A DNA stretch of 64,000 nucleotides from Trissonchulus latispiculum (taxonomy: Eukaryota > Nematoda > Enoplea > Enoplida > Ironidae), in contig JASAND010028439.1 in NCBI GenBank assembly GCA_030248195.1, forward strand, positions 62,001-126,000, in the 5' to 3' direction. The notes below the pieces were generated by a model that searched no databases, was not told the origin of the DNA, and saw only the letters and a program-made list of their open reading frames with translations. Below, in pieces: positions 33,901-45,290 of this stretch; positions within the stretch are counted from its first letter, which is position 1; each line of letters opens with the position of its first letter. Position numbers and translations under genes: made by a program.

Positions 33901-35462
33901 GAAAACTGCCTTAAGCACCGGTGAGCAGCGGATTAAATTAGTGGATCCTTCTAGTGGGCGAACCTTTAATGTTTACTTTGATGGGTTTTATAGTCCAGCT
34001 TGGGACGGTGATCGCGATTCTAAGGAAATTGTGTTCGAGTATAATGGTTGTGTCTGCCATTACCGTGGCTGCGATGTATTTTGCAGTGGCATTGAAATGA
34101 ATGATCTAAATCCTATCACTAAACTTTCAAACGCTGAGACTCGGGAGCGGACAGACTAAAAATTAAATTTACTGTCACAAAACTTTGAACTGCACACGAT
34201 TTGGGAGTGCGAGTGGCATGAGTTGTGTCGTAAAAAATGATCATATTGGAAAGTTTGTTGAGCGCAATACAATCGGTCCACATCGGTTAAGAAAGTCATA
34301 TACTGAGGAAACATTAATTCAGGAAATAAAATCAGGTTCATTTTGTGGGGTATTACAAGTAGATGTGGAGGTTCCAGCAGACAAAAAGGAGTACTTTTCA
34401 TTAATGGGTCCTGTCTTTAAAAATGCTATAGTAAAATTTGAGCATATTGGTGAGTTTATGCAGAATAAAGTTGAAGCGTTCGGTCTGAGGAAAAGCTAGA
34501 AAAGGGCCGCCGCTGTTTAATCGATAGTTTTCATCAAGAACAAATGATTATGTCATCGTACTACTTAAAGTGGCTTTTAGACCATGGTGTATCCGCTAAA
34601 AACCTTACTTGTGCGATTCAATTCGCCGGCGCCAAAGCTTTTGGATAATTTGCAAAAGCAGTTACTGAAGGCAGAAGGAAGGTGACAACTGGTTCATCAG
34701 ATGTGGCCCCCTAAGTTATGAAAATGTTGGAGAACTTTGCCTATGGATCATCCTTGCTGAACCCTGTCAAATTTACTATAACCCGAGTTTGTAATGACAA
34801 ATCCTTTTTGAGAGGCTTAAATCAGCCAAATTTTTCTGACTGTTCCGCTTTGGGTGACAACCTTTTTGAACTTTCAAAAACAAAACGGAATGTTTTATAT
34901 AAAAAGCCTACTGCGTTTGGTTTCGAAACTTATAACCTGGCGAAGGTATCTTTGCTTCGGTTTCTATATGACTTTCTTGACTACTACATACCCCGGGATT
35001 CCTATCGACTAGTTTTGACGGATACAGACTCTTTTATGATAGCGATTGCAAGGAAAGCGTTAGATGACTGTGTTTATCCGAATAAGAAAGCTGAATTTGA
35101 GGCTAGAAAATATGACTTTCTTGTTAACGACACTATGGCAGACTATAATTATTACAAAGTTGAACCTGGATTATGGAAGAGTGAAGCCACTGGTGATGAA
35201 GCAATTGCCTTAAGCTGTAAAATGTACGTTGTAAAGACGGGCTCATCTCAGATGGCAAAAGCCAAAGGTGTACAGCTCCACTTAAATTCACTGCATTTAG
35301 AAAGTTTTAAAACGGCTCTTTATGATGACTCTATTCACGAAGCTAAGGGAGCAGGCTTAGAATAACGTCTGCATACTTATGAAATGAAAAAAGGGGACTA
35401 CACGCTGCCTATTTCAAACGAAAGGTTGCCGCTGATAAAGTCAGTACTGAACTGTTAGAACT
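30950..35462 (+). pseudogene. Polinton pPolB (protein-primed DNA polymerase B), broken
   Basis: The longest polymerase copy. The N-terminal domain (30.95-32.0 kb: FNIHLGFVLQN, ALFRNPRC, LFFWRCLASGLKR) leads into the 3'-5' exonuclease with Exo I FDCES (about 32.57 kb) and Exo II GFNSSKYDIELL (about 32.94 kb). Palm motif A is LLLDCNAMNLSTAM, where families usually have S-L-Y-P. Motif B is MKMLENFAYGSS and motif C TDTDSF (about 35.02 kb). At least four frame changes and stops at about 31027, 33379, 34646, 34712 and 35363 disrupt it, and a MITE sits at 32003-32549. The enzyme would copy the element's linear DNA from a protein primer. A possible polyA signal (aataaa) follows near 35.53 kb. Confidence 0.9.
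32003..32549. mobile_element. Tourist/Harbinger-like MITE inside pPolB
   Basis: 547 bp between inverted ends GGGCCTATTTCTTTAAAG and CTTTAAGGAAATAGGGCC, flanked by TAA on both sides (32000-32002, 32550-32552). The interior is built of ggattaaac and its complement in many orientations. Deleting the element plus one TAA leaves the polymerase frame continuous across the site (RELTKF then VCIFDCES). The GGGCC ends and a 3-bp TWA duplication fit PIF/Harbinger. Confidence 0.85.
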
Positions 35463-35776
35463 TTAAAGTTAAACTTTTATCCATTGCTTTGTGTAACTGA
35501 TAAAACAGTTGATAATTCTTGTAAACTGTCAGCAAATAAAGTGATTGTAATGTAACGGTTTAATATTCAATGTTTCATGATCTTACAGACATAGTATAGA
35601 TGTATACTAAATATATAGTCTATTCCATTTAACAGTTTCGGTAGCTTTCTCCAGCTTTCGCCTCGTCTCCGGTAGACGGCGCGAGCCACGTCAAAGTTGC
35701 TTTGCATCCTGAAACAGTTTGCGTTTAGCATTTGAAAAATTGGAGGAGCTCACAGAAGGTATAGCTGCTAACGCTC

Positions 35777-36268
35777 TCATAACAGAAGCATAACACATAG
35801 GATAATTAGAGCGATTGCCTGTTGAGGTTGCTGCATACACAACGTCACGAATATTGCTATTGAAATATCGTTAATAGAAATTTCTCCTGTAACCAAATCC
35901 CAATCAGTTAATCTGGGCACACAATTGTTAATTAGATCGAGTAATCTTTTTACCTTGTCTTGTTGTCGCTTTGGCGCTCCGCGAACTATTGCTTCTGTAT
36001 CATTGGGCCTGGGCGAGGCAATCGGCTGAGTCGGAGCGGTTTGAGGGGCTTGTACAAAATCCCTTTGTTTCTGAAATAGCAGAAACTTATTTAATTCGTT
36101 CATAAATTCGGCTTGCTTAAATTCATCCGAATCATGTCCTTTTAAAATAGACGCCATGATCTTATCGGCATCCAGTTGTGCACGCTGCCGTGGGTCTATT
36201 TCAAGTTCATTGCGTCTCATCACAGTCTCCATCATTTCCGGGGGCACTAGCAAAAGTCGCCGACTCAT
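35777..36268 (-). CDS. Polinton conserved ORF next to pPolB
   Basis: A 163-residue open frame: MSRRLLLVPPEMME start, a helical Lys/Glu/Asp-rich segment with LDADKIMASIL and FMNELNKFLL, a Pro/Gln linker (about 75-95), and a C-terminal LLDLINNCV...GEISINDI block. This layout (a helical N-part ending in a short linker, then a domain with W-x-x-x-G-E) recurs in unnamed Polinton proteins next to pPolB. It is convergent with pPolB. The hydrophobic end (IALIILCVMLLL) may come from a late frameshift. The role is unknown. Confidence 0.5.
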   Translation of the reverse strand: MSRRLLLVPPEMMETVMRRNELEIDPRQRAQLDADKIMASILKGHDSDEFKQAEFMNELNKFLLFQKQRDFVQAPQTAPTQPIASPRPNDTEAIVRGAPKRQQDKVKRLLDLINNCVPRLTDWDLVTGEISINDISIAIFVTLCMQQPQQAIALIILCVMLLL

Positions 36269-36450
36269 TCAAGATTTTAAATAATTTAATGTAATATTGA
36301 TAAGACTCGGTAAAATATTTAACCACTCTTTTATTAACTGCTGACGTTTTTTCGACAGTGGTGCTTTGCTAGCTATAATTTTATAAAATAATCTCTTCCT
36401 TTTCAATAGTTTGCGGTGCACTCTTTTTTGTAACGGAATGTTACCTCTAA

Positions 36451-36968
36451 GGCCCTATTTCTTTAAAGATTAAACGGATTAGATTAAAATTAATCCGCAC
36501 TAAAGAAATCGCACATCGGATTAAACGGATTAAATTTAATCCTATTTCTTTAATGCACCTAGGATTAAAATTTTAATCTAATCCTATTTCTTTATTCACA
36601 CTTCGGATTAAAAAATCAACGAGTTAATTTTAATCCGACCTGCTTATTCGCTGTTTCTTTAAAGATTAATTTTAATCCGTTTAATCCGCCACCTGTATTT
36701 TCAACTAGTTTTTAATCCCCGTGCAGCTACGCGGATTAAACGGATTAAAAGTTGACGGATTAAAATTTTTAATCGCTTTTTCTTTAATAGCGGATTAAAC
36801 AGATTAAAATCAACTCGTTTAATCCGCGGATTAAAAATGGTCGGATTAAACGAGTTAATTTTAATCCGCTTAATCTGTTTAATCCATCATTAAAGAAATT
36901 AAAATTTTAATCCGGCTGATTTTTAATCCGTTTAATCCGACTATCTTAATCTTTAAAGAAATAGGCCC
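36451..36968. mobile_element. Second Tourist/Harbinger-like MITE
   Basis: 518 bp with ends GGCCCTATTTCTTTAAAG and CTTTAAAGAAATAGGCCC, flanked by CTAA and TTAG. It has the same ggattaaac-based interior as 32003-32549 and is therefore the same family, inserted on the other side of the pPolB/163-aa ORF pair. Confidence 0.85.
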
Positions 36969-37060
36969 TTAGAGTGTTAAATATTATTTCCAAAATAGCT
37001 TTAATGAAGTCGTTAGAGGAATAAGCCAGTATTGCTTTCTTTAGCTGCAAACCCACTGAT

Positions 37061-37348
37061 CTATCGGCTAGTACCTGCAGTAGTAGCAGACTCTTCTGAA
37101 TCCTTTTGCTGATATAAACCAAATTGATATGGTGGTTGCAGCAACAGTTGTTTTACAGAGTTAGCATAAGCCTGCACTCTTGAATAGGCGCAATGCTCGT
37201 TATTTTGTCGATGAGGCAAATAACCGCAATAGGCGATTCCTTTAAATGATGGAATATCTGTCTGATTTGGAGTACAGCAGTAAACTGTAATGTGACTGGA
37301 TACTGATAAAAAGTTTGCCTGTTCTTGGTTCAAAGCACACCTGGGCAA
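37061..37348 (-). CDS. Hypothetical 95-aa ORF
   Basis: An open frame with several Cys and Gln residues (ITVYCCTPNQTD, FKGIAYCGYLPHRQNNEHCAY). It has the strand of the Polinton late module and lies between the 163-aa ORF and the inserted repeats, so it may be an accessory gene of that element. No family is recognised. Confidence 0.3.
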   Translation of the reverse strand: MPRCALNQEQANFLSVSSHITVYCCTPNQTDIPSFKGIAYCGYLPHRQNNEHCAYSRVQAYANSVKQLLLQPPYQFGLYQQKDSEESATTAGTSR

Positions 37349-37589
37349 TGGGGGGTGGACGGGGGGTGGCCACCCCAGGTCTCACATACGCACCGAAATG
37401 ATACCTATATGATTTCTTTGAAGAATTGATGCACCAATGATACCTACATGATTTTTTAAAGATCTGGACTAGGAGCCAAATCTGACTTTTTCACAAACTG
37501 GATTCTTCCATCTCCACACAGTTTTCAGTTGTCTACACACCAAATTTGTTAGCATGCAAGCGCGCACCTGATTTGACCTATTTACGCAC

Positions 37590-38400
37590 TGAATGTGGTC
37601 ACTGGCGCACCAAATTAGGTTTACCGACGCATCGGATCCATCCTCTGACGCACCGAATTTGGCTTAGCAACGCACCGGATTTGTCGTCTGACACACCGAG
37701 TTTGGTTTACCGACGCACCGGATCTGTCCTCTGACGCACCGAAGTTGGATTAGCAACGCACCGGATTTGTCGTCTGACACACAGAGTTTGGTTTACCGAC
37801 GCACCGGATTCGTCCTCTGACGCACCCAATTTGGCTTACCGACGCACCGGATCCATCGTCTGACGCACCAAATTTTGCTTAGCAACGCACCGGATCCATC
37901 CTCTGACGCACCTAATTTGGCTTAGCAACGCACCGGATTTGTCGTCTGACACACCGAGTTTGGTTTACCGACGCACCGGATTCGTCCTCTGACGCACCGA
38001 ATTTGGCTTACCGACGCATCGGATCCATCCTCTGACGCACCGACTTTGGCTTAGCAACGCACCGGATTTGTCGTCTGACACACCGAGTTTGGTTTACCGA
38101 CGCACCGGATTCGTCCTCTGACGCACCGAATTTGGCTTGCCGACGCACCGGATTTGTCCTCTGACGCACTCAATTTGGCTTACTGACGCACCGGGTTCGT
38201 CCGCTGAAGCACCAAATTTGGCTTACCTGCGCATAGGATTCGTCCTCTGACGCACCGAATTTGGCTTACCAACGCACCGAATTCGACGTCTGACGCACCG
38301 AATGTGGCATTCCAATGCACCGGATTTCGGTTATCTACGCACCGGATTTGATCTAACTGCACCGGACCTACTGGCGCACCGGACTTGGACTTTAGGGACC
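37590..38400 (+). repeat. 43-bp satellite with 21/22-bp subunits
   Basis: About 19 units of 43 bp. Each unit is two related halves: gacgcaccgaatttggctta and gacgcaccggatttgtcctct. Variants (acaccgagtttgg against gcaccgaatttgg) recur every third unit, giving a partial 129-bp higher order in the middle. Both edges degrade. Long frames here are by-products of the repeat. Confidence 0.92.
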
Positions 38401-39112
38401 TTGTGTCAAACACTGATCATTTACACAACAAATTTAGTTTGCACAGTGAAAAACAAATTTACACGACAAAATGCGTAGGAAAATTTTAGAAAATGTTTGT
38501 TAAAGTGCTCTGAAAAAATAGGTTTCAAGCCTTTCATATTTCAAAAAGCTTTAGTATTTAGCTGGGGGCTTCCGATCCCAGTCCCCCACTTTCTTCCCAT
38601 GGTTTTAAATAATGTTTTTTACGTCAGGGTGTCCGTCACGTAGCAATTGTTTTTCGTGAGGAATATTGCCCTGAGCCTGATACAGTTAGAGTTAACCTTC
38701 AACGAGAAGAAACATTGTGCAAAAGTTGCTGGAAAAATTGTTTCAAACGTGAAATTTTTAAAAATTTGCTGGAGGCTACGCCTCCAGACCCCGCCCGTCT
38801 ATATTCTAACTCATTGTTGATTCCTACGATAACTGGCTCTAAAATTGTATAAGAGTAAAGGCCATACCTAAATGGAAGGTCAAATTTCACTGACCCTTGT
38901 GGAAGCGCAAATTTTGGTACCCCTTGTGGAAGAGATTTTTCTTAAGCGCACGTTTTTACGTTTTTTAACAAAACACAGCACTTGTTTAGCAAAAAACAAC
39001 GTTTTTTGGACGTTTTTAAGCAAAAATAGCGATGTTAAATAAAAAATTCCGGCGCGGCCTGAAAAGGTTTTGAAATTTTAGTCGGAAAAAAATTAAAAAT
39101 TAAAATTGTTTG
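38401..39112. other. No recognisable gene
   Basis: AT-rich sequence with small hairpins such as ggaggctacgcctcc near 38.77 kb. It forms the gap between the satellite and the LTR-like repeat. Confidence 0.4.
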
Positions 39113-39481
39113 GCGAAACGATTGCAGGTTTTCTCAATGGGTGCAACTCACGCTAAATTAGATCCCTAGGCTAAAGTCCTATCCTATTCAATCAAGAGTC
39201 GAGGTTGGCGTACAAAGTCTTTAATCACACAACTTACTTGTTTATTGGCATGGCAGCAGTGGCATACAATGATAACAATAAATGATGATTGAATCGAATC
39301 GAATGAATACAACAAAGAATGCTTGCGTCTATATAGCCCCAATTTTGGTGATAATTTGGAATATGCAAATTAGATATGCAAATTAGATAGCTAATATTGC
39401 AAAGCCAATGTTCTTACACAAAAGGAATGATTACTTTGAACAATTGACAGAATTGCAGATCGTATAGCTAGGTTTTTCACA
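39113..39481 (-). repeat. LTR-like repeat (3' LTR, minus element)
   Basis: Diverged direct repeat of about 44935-45290. Shared words include ggttggcgtacaaag, gggtgcaact and ggtttttcaca. Read on minus it begins TGTGAAAAACC, has a TATA box (gctatatagac) and then an AATAAA about 100 bp later, as an LTR should. A purine-rich cgcagggggatga lies just before its start, a possible polypurine tract. Confidence 0.6.
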
Positions 39482-40842
39482 TCATCCCCCTGCGAAAGTT
39501 TTTTTAGCGCCTGCTAAAAAATTCTGAGATAACGAGAGTTGCTACCATAATTCAAGAATTAAAAATAGATGGAAAATTTCAAGAAAAAGAGAAAACTACA
39601 TGGGCGACCAGTAAGCAACCGTTAAGAAGTCCTGGCGCTTTTACTGCCCATGAAAGAAAGTAACTTCAGAAGTAAGCCAAGCGACTTACCAAAGAAAGTA
39701 CAAAGTTTAAAGAAAATATAAAAGTTTGGTAGCGAAATGGTAGTCAAATGCAGGCTAATCGAAACTGGGGATTAACTGCTAACTTACACGTAACTTGATA
39801 ACATTTTAAACGATACTGCGATTCAAATTAAGATTAATGAAAAGAGAGTAAGTAGAAATCGAAAGTAGTGAATCGAAACCCCATATGAAAAAAGTGTACC
39901 CAAATACCGCTATGATTAGAAGTCCCCATTCACGCAACTCATCCCAACACACAAATCGATCACTCTAACAATTATAATCCGGATTTAACAGTACAGTCAA
40001 TAAATTTCTATACATGGAGTAAATATGACAGTTTACGCTGTACAACAAGGTTTCAAAAGATAATATAGAGCATAGTATCTGTACAGCAAGATTCAAAAGA
40101 CATTTATAGTGAACAACAAAATTTCAAATTCCTAGCTAAACAAGTATAATAAAGAACAATGAAAAACTACAAGTAATTCTATACAACGAAATTAACTAAC
40201 TATTAAGTAACTAACAACAAAATATAATGACAAAGCAGACAAACTATACATATTCTAATAAAAAGCAAACAACTTCAAACAAAAACAGCAGGATTACAGG
40301 TTTATGTATTGAAATCCCAGACAGAAACTGCCGTTTACAGCACAACCCGTCTTAGCTCAACTCTTGGCCCTTGGCTTAAAGCCCTCATCTCTCGGAATTG
40401 TGCAATAGCAAATAGCAGTTTAAAGAAAACACAAAGAATCCCAATAAATTTCAAAAAGAATTTCAAACATAATTTAACAAATGGCGATAATCCATATATC
40501 TCCTTATAAGTCCTAACAATTATAAACTAACAATACGTTATCAACTTCTCAATGTTTTCAATGTTTTGTTATCGTTTCACCCCGCGCGAAAGAAATGAGT
40601 TCCTACGAACTTCACAAAACATATGCAAAACCTTGCTAAACAAAAACAAACAATAGAATCAAAGTAGTCAAACAAATATAAACAGAATAACAAGACAAAA
40701 ATTAAGGCAAGCATTTAAGGCTGAATTTTAAAGTAGACAGAAAAAATTTTAAAGGCAAGAAGACTATAAAAATGACTATAACAAAATATGACAAACAAAT
40801 ATGACTATAAAGTAAGGCATTTTTCGTTATGGCATTGGTATG

Positions 40843-40918
40843 GCTACTACGGGGCACCGGCCCTCGAGCCTGGTCGGAAGGCTACTACGGGGCACCGGCC
40901 CTCGAGCCTTGTCGGAAG
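40843..40918 (+). repeat. Two-unit 38-bp tandem repeat
   Basis: Units at 40843-40880 and 40881-40918 differ by one base; each contains gggcaccggccctcgagcc. Part of a third follows (gtagcaccgg). Confidence 0.9.
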
Positions 40919-41575
40919 ACTGGTAGCACCGGCAATTGCACCGTTCGAAGCACCGTTGAAAAACACCACTGAAAGAGCCGTAAAGCTGAAACACAAAGGG
41001 GGTTAGACAAACAGTTATTATGAATATTCGTACTCGTAAACTTGAGATTCAGTGCCAAGAATTTAGAGAAGATACGCACGAGATAGGAAAGATAAATGAG
41101 AAAGATAGAAAGAAATTCTACGTTTTTACAGAGATCACGTTTTTACAGAAAAGACTAGAGATTCACTCCAAAGTTAAGGAAACTACGGATTTACATGAGA
41201 CATGTGTACACCTTAATAACCTTGATTTCCGAGCTGTATGAAAACTAATTTCAAGATAGAAAGGAAAGGAAAGATTACAAAAGAGAAAACTATGTTACAC
41301 CGTCATGGCACTTGAGCTTTATCAGGTATGTATGATTAAAATAAGTTCTAACTCTAATCGTAGCAAAAGAATACAAAGCACGATAATATAAGTTGCTGTG
41401 AAGTGTGGCTTGACGAAACATAATTACAAAAGACAACAAAATTACTGTACAAGAAATAACTACTCAAACTAACACAATATTTTTGGATTTTTAGGCTTTT
41501 AGATTAACAGACGGCAAAGAATAAGCAAAAATGGCAAAAACGAAGTAAGCAAACAAAATGCCAGTTGGTAATGCC

Positions 41576-42213
41576 AAGAGTTTATAATAGGAAGAGTGGG
41601 ACACTCAGCCATTTCTAATGTTTTAAGCTTGCAATATGCTCGAAACATTAAGGCCAAAATCTCGGGGGGGCTTCTTAGCGTGTAAACATAGCACGCTGAC
41701 ATTTTTCAAAAACGGGCGTTTTCGGTAAATTAAGTACTATAACTTGAGCTAGGAAAGTCGTACAGCGATAATTTTTGTATCATTATGTTGCGTAGAATGT
41801 GATCGTTTTAATGATATAAAAATTATATAGTTCGATTCTGGCTATCTCTTACAAATCTGGCAACAACGTAACACATTTTGAAGAAATGATGAAATTCCTA
41901 AAATTTCCATGGAAAGGATGTTTTATTGCCGGATTTGTAAGAGATAGCCAGAACCGAACTACATAATGTTTATATCGTTAAAACGATCACATTCTACGCA
42001 ACATAATGATATAAAAATTATCGCTGTACGACTTTCCTAGCTCAAGTTATAGTATTTAATTTACCGAAAACGCCCGTTTTTGAAAAATGTCAGCGTGCTA
42101 TGTTTACACGCTAAGAAGCCCCCCCGAGATTTTGGCCTTAATGTTTCGAGCATATTGCAAGCTTAAAACATTAGAAAGGGCTGAGTGTCCTACTCTTCCT
42201 ATTATAAACTCTT
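41576..42213. mobile_element. Mutator-like hairpin transposon, exact 9-bp TSD
   Basis: Two 288-bp arms (41576-41863 and 41926-42213) are near-perfect inverted copies around a 62-bp spacer. GGTAATGCC occurs directly at both outer edges (41567-41575, 42214-42222). Ends are AAGAGTTTATAATAGG, related to those of 21032-21370. Long arms with a 9-bp duplication are the mark of Mutator-like elements. It carries no transposase. Confidence 0.9.
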
Positions 42214-42824
42214 GGTAATGCCAATGTATAGAATGCAAAAATATACCGGTAAACGAACAAAATACTAACTAACTTCAAAAATAATACTGTATTAACTATA
42301 GGGATTAAATACGACAAAATTACATGATAGATAGCAAGCCAAACTTCAATTAGAGATAAATTCTTCATTTAAACGTATCTGAGGCGTTTTAAGCATTCAC
42401 GTATTAATAAGCCTCGATTAATTCCTTCTTTCTTTCTGGTTAACCATCATATGTACGGTGTGTACTGGTTAACTAACAAACTTTGCTTGCTTTTCAAATA
42501 GACTAATAATTCCAAGAATTCAGGTAAATACGACAGATAAAAAATACAGGTTAGAAAAAATACTGAACGTTAGTTTTCAACAAAATTCTGGTTAAAAATA
42601 GACAAAAATACAAAATAACAACAAAAAAATTACTGCGAAAAGTAGAATATTAAAAGTAAAAAAATAGAAAAAGAAAAAGAATGAAACCATGCTACCATCA
42701 CGACAGAAACACGACGTAGAGACCTACGACATGCGCCTTTGCGTGGCAGCTACGCACTAACTTGAAGATGGCCATACAAGTTGCGCGTAATGGTGATATA
42801 TGAGCCCAGTGACCGGAATCCTAA

Positions 42825-44270
42825 TCAAAGCATCTTCCCTTGCTCAATTGCTGAGAATGGCGATGGCAAAGCTCGTGGCTGTGAAATTATAACCAAATCC
42901 TTCTTTTCCAAAACAAATTCATTCTTCATATGTTGCTTCAGCTTTACATCAGTGCTGTTAACCATACTATCCGCACATTCTTTGCCCTTATCTTCACTAA
43001 GTAATAAATCTAAACCATAACCATTACTTAGGGCTATATTTACTACTGTTCCCATAATAGCTGAAGGAATATTCTTAGAGCCACTTTCACTAAGAGCTTT
43101 GTTAGATTCTATGTCACTTAAGCCATTCCAGCTAGTAGAATCGCTACTCGACTGTACCACACTAGCTAACTTACTAGAAAGAGTTCCGTTGCAACAAGAC
43201 ACTTTTTGTCTGGGGCGGTACGACCTGTTTTGTGGGGGCAAAAACGCAGATTTTCCAAAATTTTGTACGAAGAAACCGAAATTCGAGGGATGAAAATGTG
43301 GAAATCTGTTCGAGAACGTCGCGCTTGGCATAAAACTACCATTCATTGGACTCTGACAGTAAGAATTTGCAAATCGACCAGAAATGTTTTGAAATTTAGG
43401 CCAAATGGCACTATTGCCATAGTGAAAAACGTTTTGGCCTCTGGAAAATCTAGGAAAAACGAATCGAGGAAACGAATACCGATTATAGTAGCAGTTCATA
43501 GGGCTACTCCTCGCTGCTGTAGTAATTTTGTTTTGGGGGTTCGCAAAACATTTTTCGCCTGAAAAATCCGGACATTCATTAAACGTTCGAAAATGAGCAT
43601 TTTTGGATGGATTTTTCAACCTAGAAGAAGAAATTTGCTGGTTAGGACAAAACAAATAGTTGTTCCTGGTGTAGCTTCCAGTAGGGCAACTAGACCTAGC
43701 GTTGAATTCGCTCGGGTATGTAGAACTTGAATTTCGATCAAATAAGGTTGGAAATCTAGGGAATGCAGGCGGAGGCGAGATCAAATTAGGACTATAACGA
43801 AATCCATGAGTTGGACGTCTCAAAAAATTGAGTCCGCATTCGGAAAGCCGACAAAACCACAAGAAAAACATCTGATAGGCGGGGGCACATATAGGCTAAG
43901 CAGACTTGGCGGAGAAAAATCACTTCTTGAGCTAGGCAGGCACGTATGGGGGCAATAACGAAAATTTCGACGAAAAATTGGCTCCTCTCGGCAAAAACGT
44001 GAAATGACTGGGCTGTGTGCCTCTAGAAATATTACTAGTCTGATCATTAAAAGGAACTTGGCATCGAAAATTATATAAACGTAAAGGACATGTAGCCACT
44101 AAATGCCCAACTTGGTGGCAGAAAAAACACCGACGAAACTGACTCATATGAACCTTTCTGGTCCAAAAAGTACTAGAACTATGCATTGTAAAATTGTTGT
44201 GGCACAAGCTACTCCCCAAAAAATACTCTAAAATAGCAACTTTGATGCTCGAGAATATCCGAAATGACAC
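42825..44270 (-). pseudogene. gag-like gene with two CCHC zinc knuckles
   Basis: The first knuckle, CFFCHQVGHLVATC, is a canonical C-x2-C-x4-H-x4-C (about 44.13 kb). A second, CFSCGFVGFPNAD, follows at about 43.88 kb with the His lost and a frame change. After that runs a 300-residue Ser/Asn/Pro/Phe-rich region of low complexity and an acidic C-terminus (42.83-43.8 kb). At least two frame changes split it (about 44.0 and 43.85 kb). It lies inside LTR-like repeats in the right orientation for gag. A gag would bind and package the element RNA. A host zinc-knuckle protein is the alternative. Confidence 0.5.
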
Positions 44271-44902
44271 TATTCTAGAAAAATTTGAAAATGGGGAGTT
44301 AGAGGGGGTCGAAGAAAAATACCAAATGCTCTAAAAATACGAAATCGTACACAGATCTGTTTTTGATTCTGGGGGTCGATTTGGGGGGGGGGGTCAAAAC
44401 TTTGTCAAAACTTGACATAAAACTTCAAATTTTGGCATTAAAACGCCCTAAATTAGGTGCTGAGCGAGAAAATAACGTTCCAAAAATTAATTTCAGACTG
44501 AATAAGCAAGCTTTTAGTCTAAATCGACCCAAAAATTACTTTGGGGGGAGTGGACAATTTTTTCCAAATTTGATCAAAATTCCGAAATTTTGTCTCTAGA
44601 ACGCTTCTAATGCTCTCCTAGTGTTAAATATTCCCGAAAGCAGGAATTTTTACCACCAGTGTGTAGAGTCCCTACCTATTAAGTTTTTCCATTTTCTCAA
44701 AAATTAAAGTTGCACCCTAAAAATCAAAAAATTAACAGTAGTTTTTAACAAAAAACTAAGTGACATAAAAGATTACCCAAATCAGAATAGATTTCAAATC
44801 GCAAAAGAGAAAGCTATTTATTTTTCAAAATAGCCAATTTAAACAAATTTTGAAATTTGACAAACCGGACAGAGGTGCTGTCCCGGTCGCCAAATATCAA
44901 TC

Positions 44903-45290
44903 CCCGTGTTTACTGCCCGGTAACTAAACCGGGAATTGACTGGCGAATCTGATGCAGGTTCTAGACGGGTGCAACTTCCCTTCGAAACTAGTAAATCCCT
45001 AGTTCTACCCTAATCAATAAAAGGCAGTTGTGGCGTACAAAGAACTTTAATGTAACTTACAATTTATGGATCATAAAAATGGGCGGCACAGATAAATGAC
45101 AATATATGGCGCTACGGCCGACTGTTCACAACAAGAATCCAACACTCAACTGATTAATTGGCATAATTAGCTAATGATTCATTTGATGACTCATCATCTT
45201 AAGCCTAGGTTTTCACACATCTTCAAGAATACTATGATTGATTGTTAGAAGGATGGTAGAATCGCAGACCGTAATAGCTGGTTTTTCACA
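44903..45290 (-). repeat. LTR-like repeat (5' LTR, minus element) with PBS-like end
   Basis: Partner of 39113-39481. On minus it starts TGTGAAAAACC and is followed downstream, at about 44,896-44,880, by TTTGGCGACCGGGACAGC, which resembles the tRNA primer-binding region that follows many Ty3/gypsy LTRs. The two repeats align only over parts, so the insertion is old. Confidence 0.55.

Larger units (their letters stand above)
39482..42824. other. AT-rich interior of LTR-type element, no pol
   Basis: Apart from the hairpin transposon at 41576-42213 and a small tandem repeat at 40843, no frame resembling protease, reverse transcriptase or integrase is present on either strand. The sequence is A-rich on the plus strand. 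This is where pol would be expected in a minus-strand LTR retrotransposon. Confidence 0.5.

Noticed and set aside
31027..35365. Alternative genetic code (UAR as Gln) because some stops face Gln in the paralogous relic
   Set aside because: TAA at 34646 and 35363 face Gln, but 34712 faces Leu, frameshifts are common, and the intact retrotransposon frame follows the standard code.
37546..38413. Regularly spaced repeats and long frames, superficially CRISPR-like or a repeat protein
   Set aside because: Units are contiguous 43-mers without unique spacers; the frames on both strands are by-products of a period not containing stops.
43206..43562. 118-codon plus-strand frame
   Set aside because: It lies opposite the Ser/Asn-rich part of the gag-like gene and has no features.
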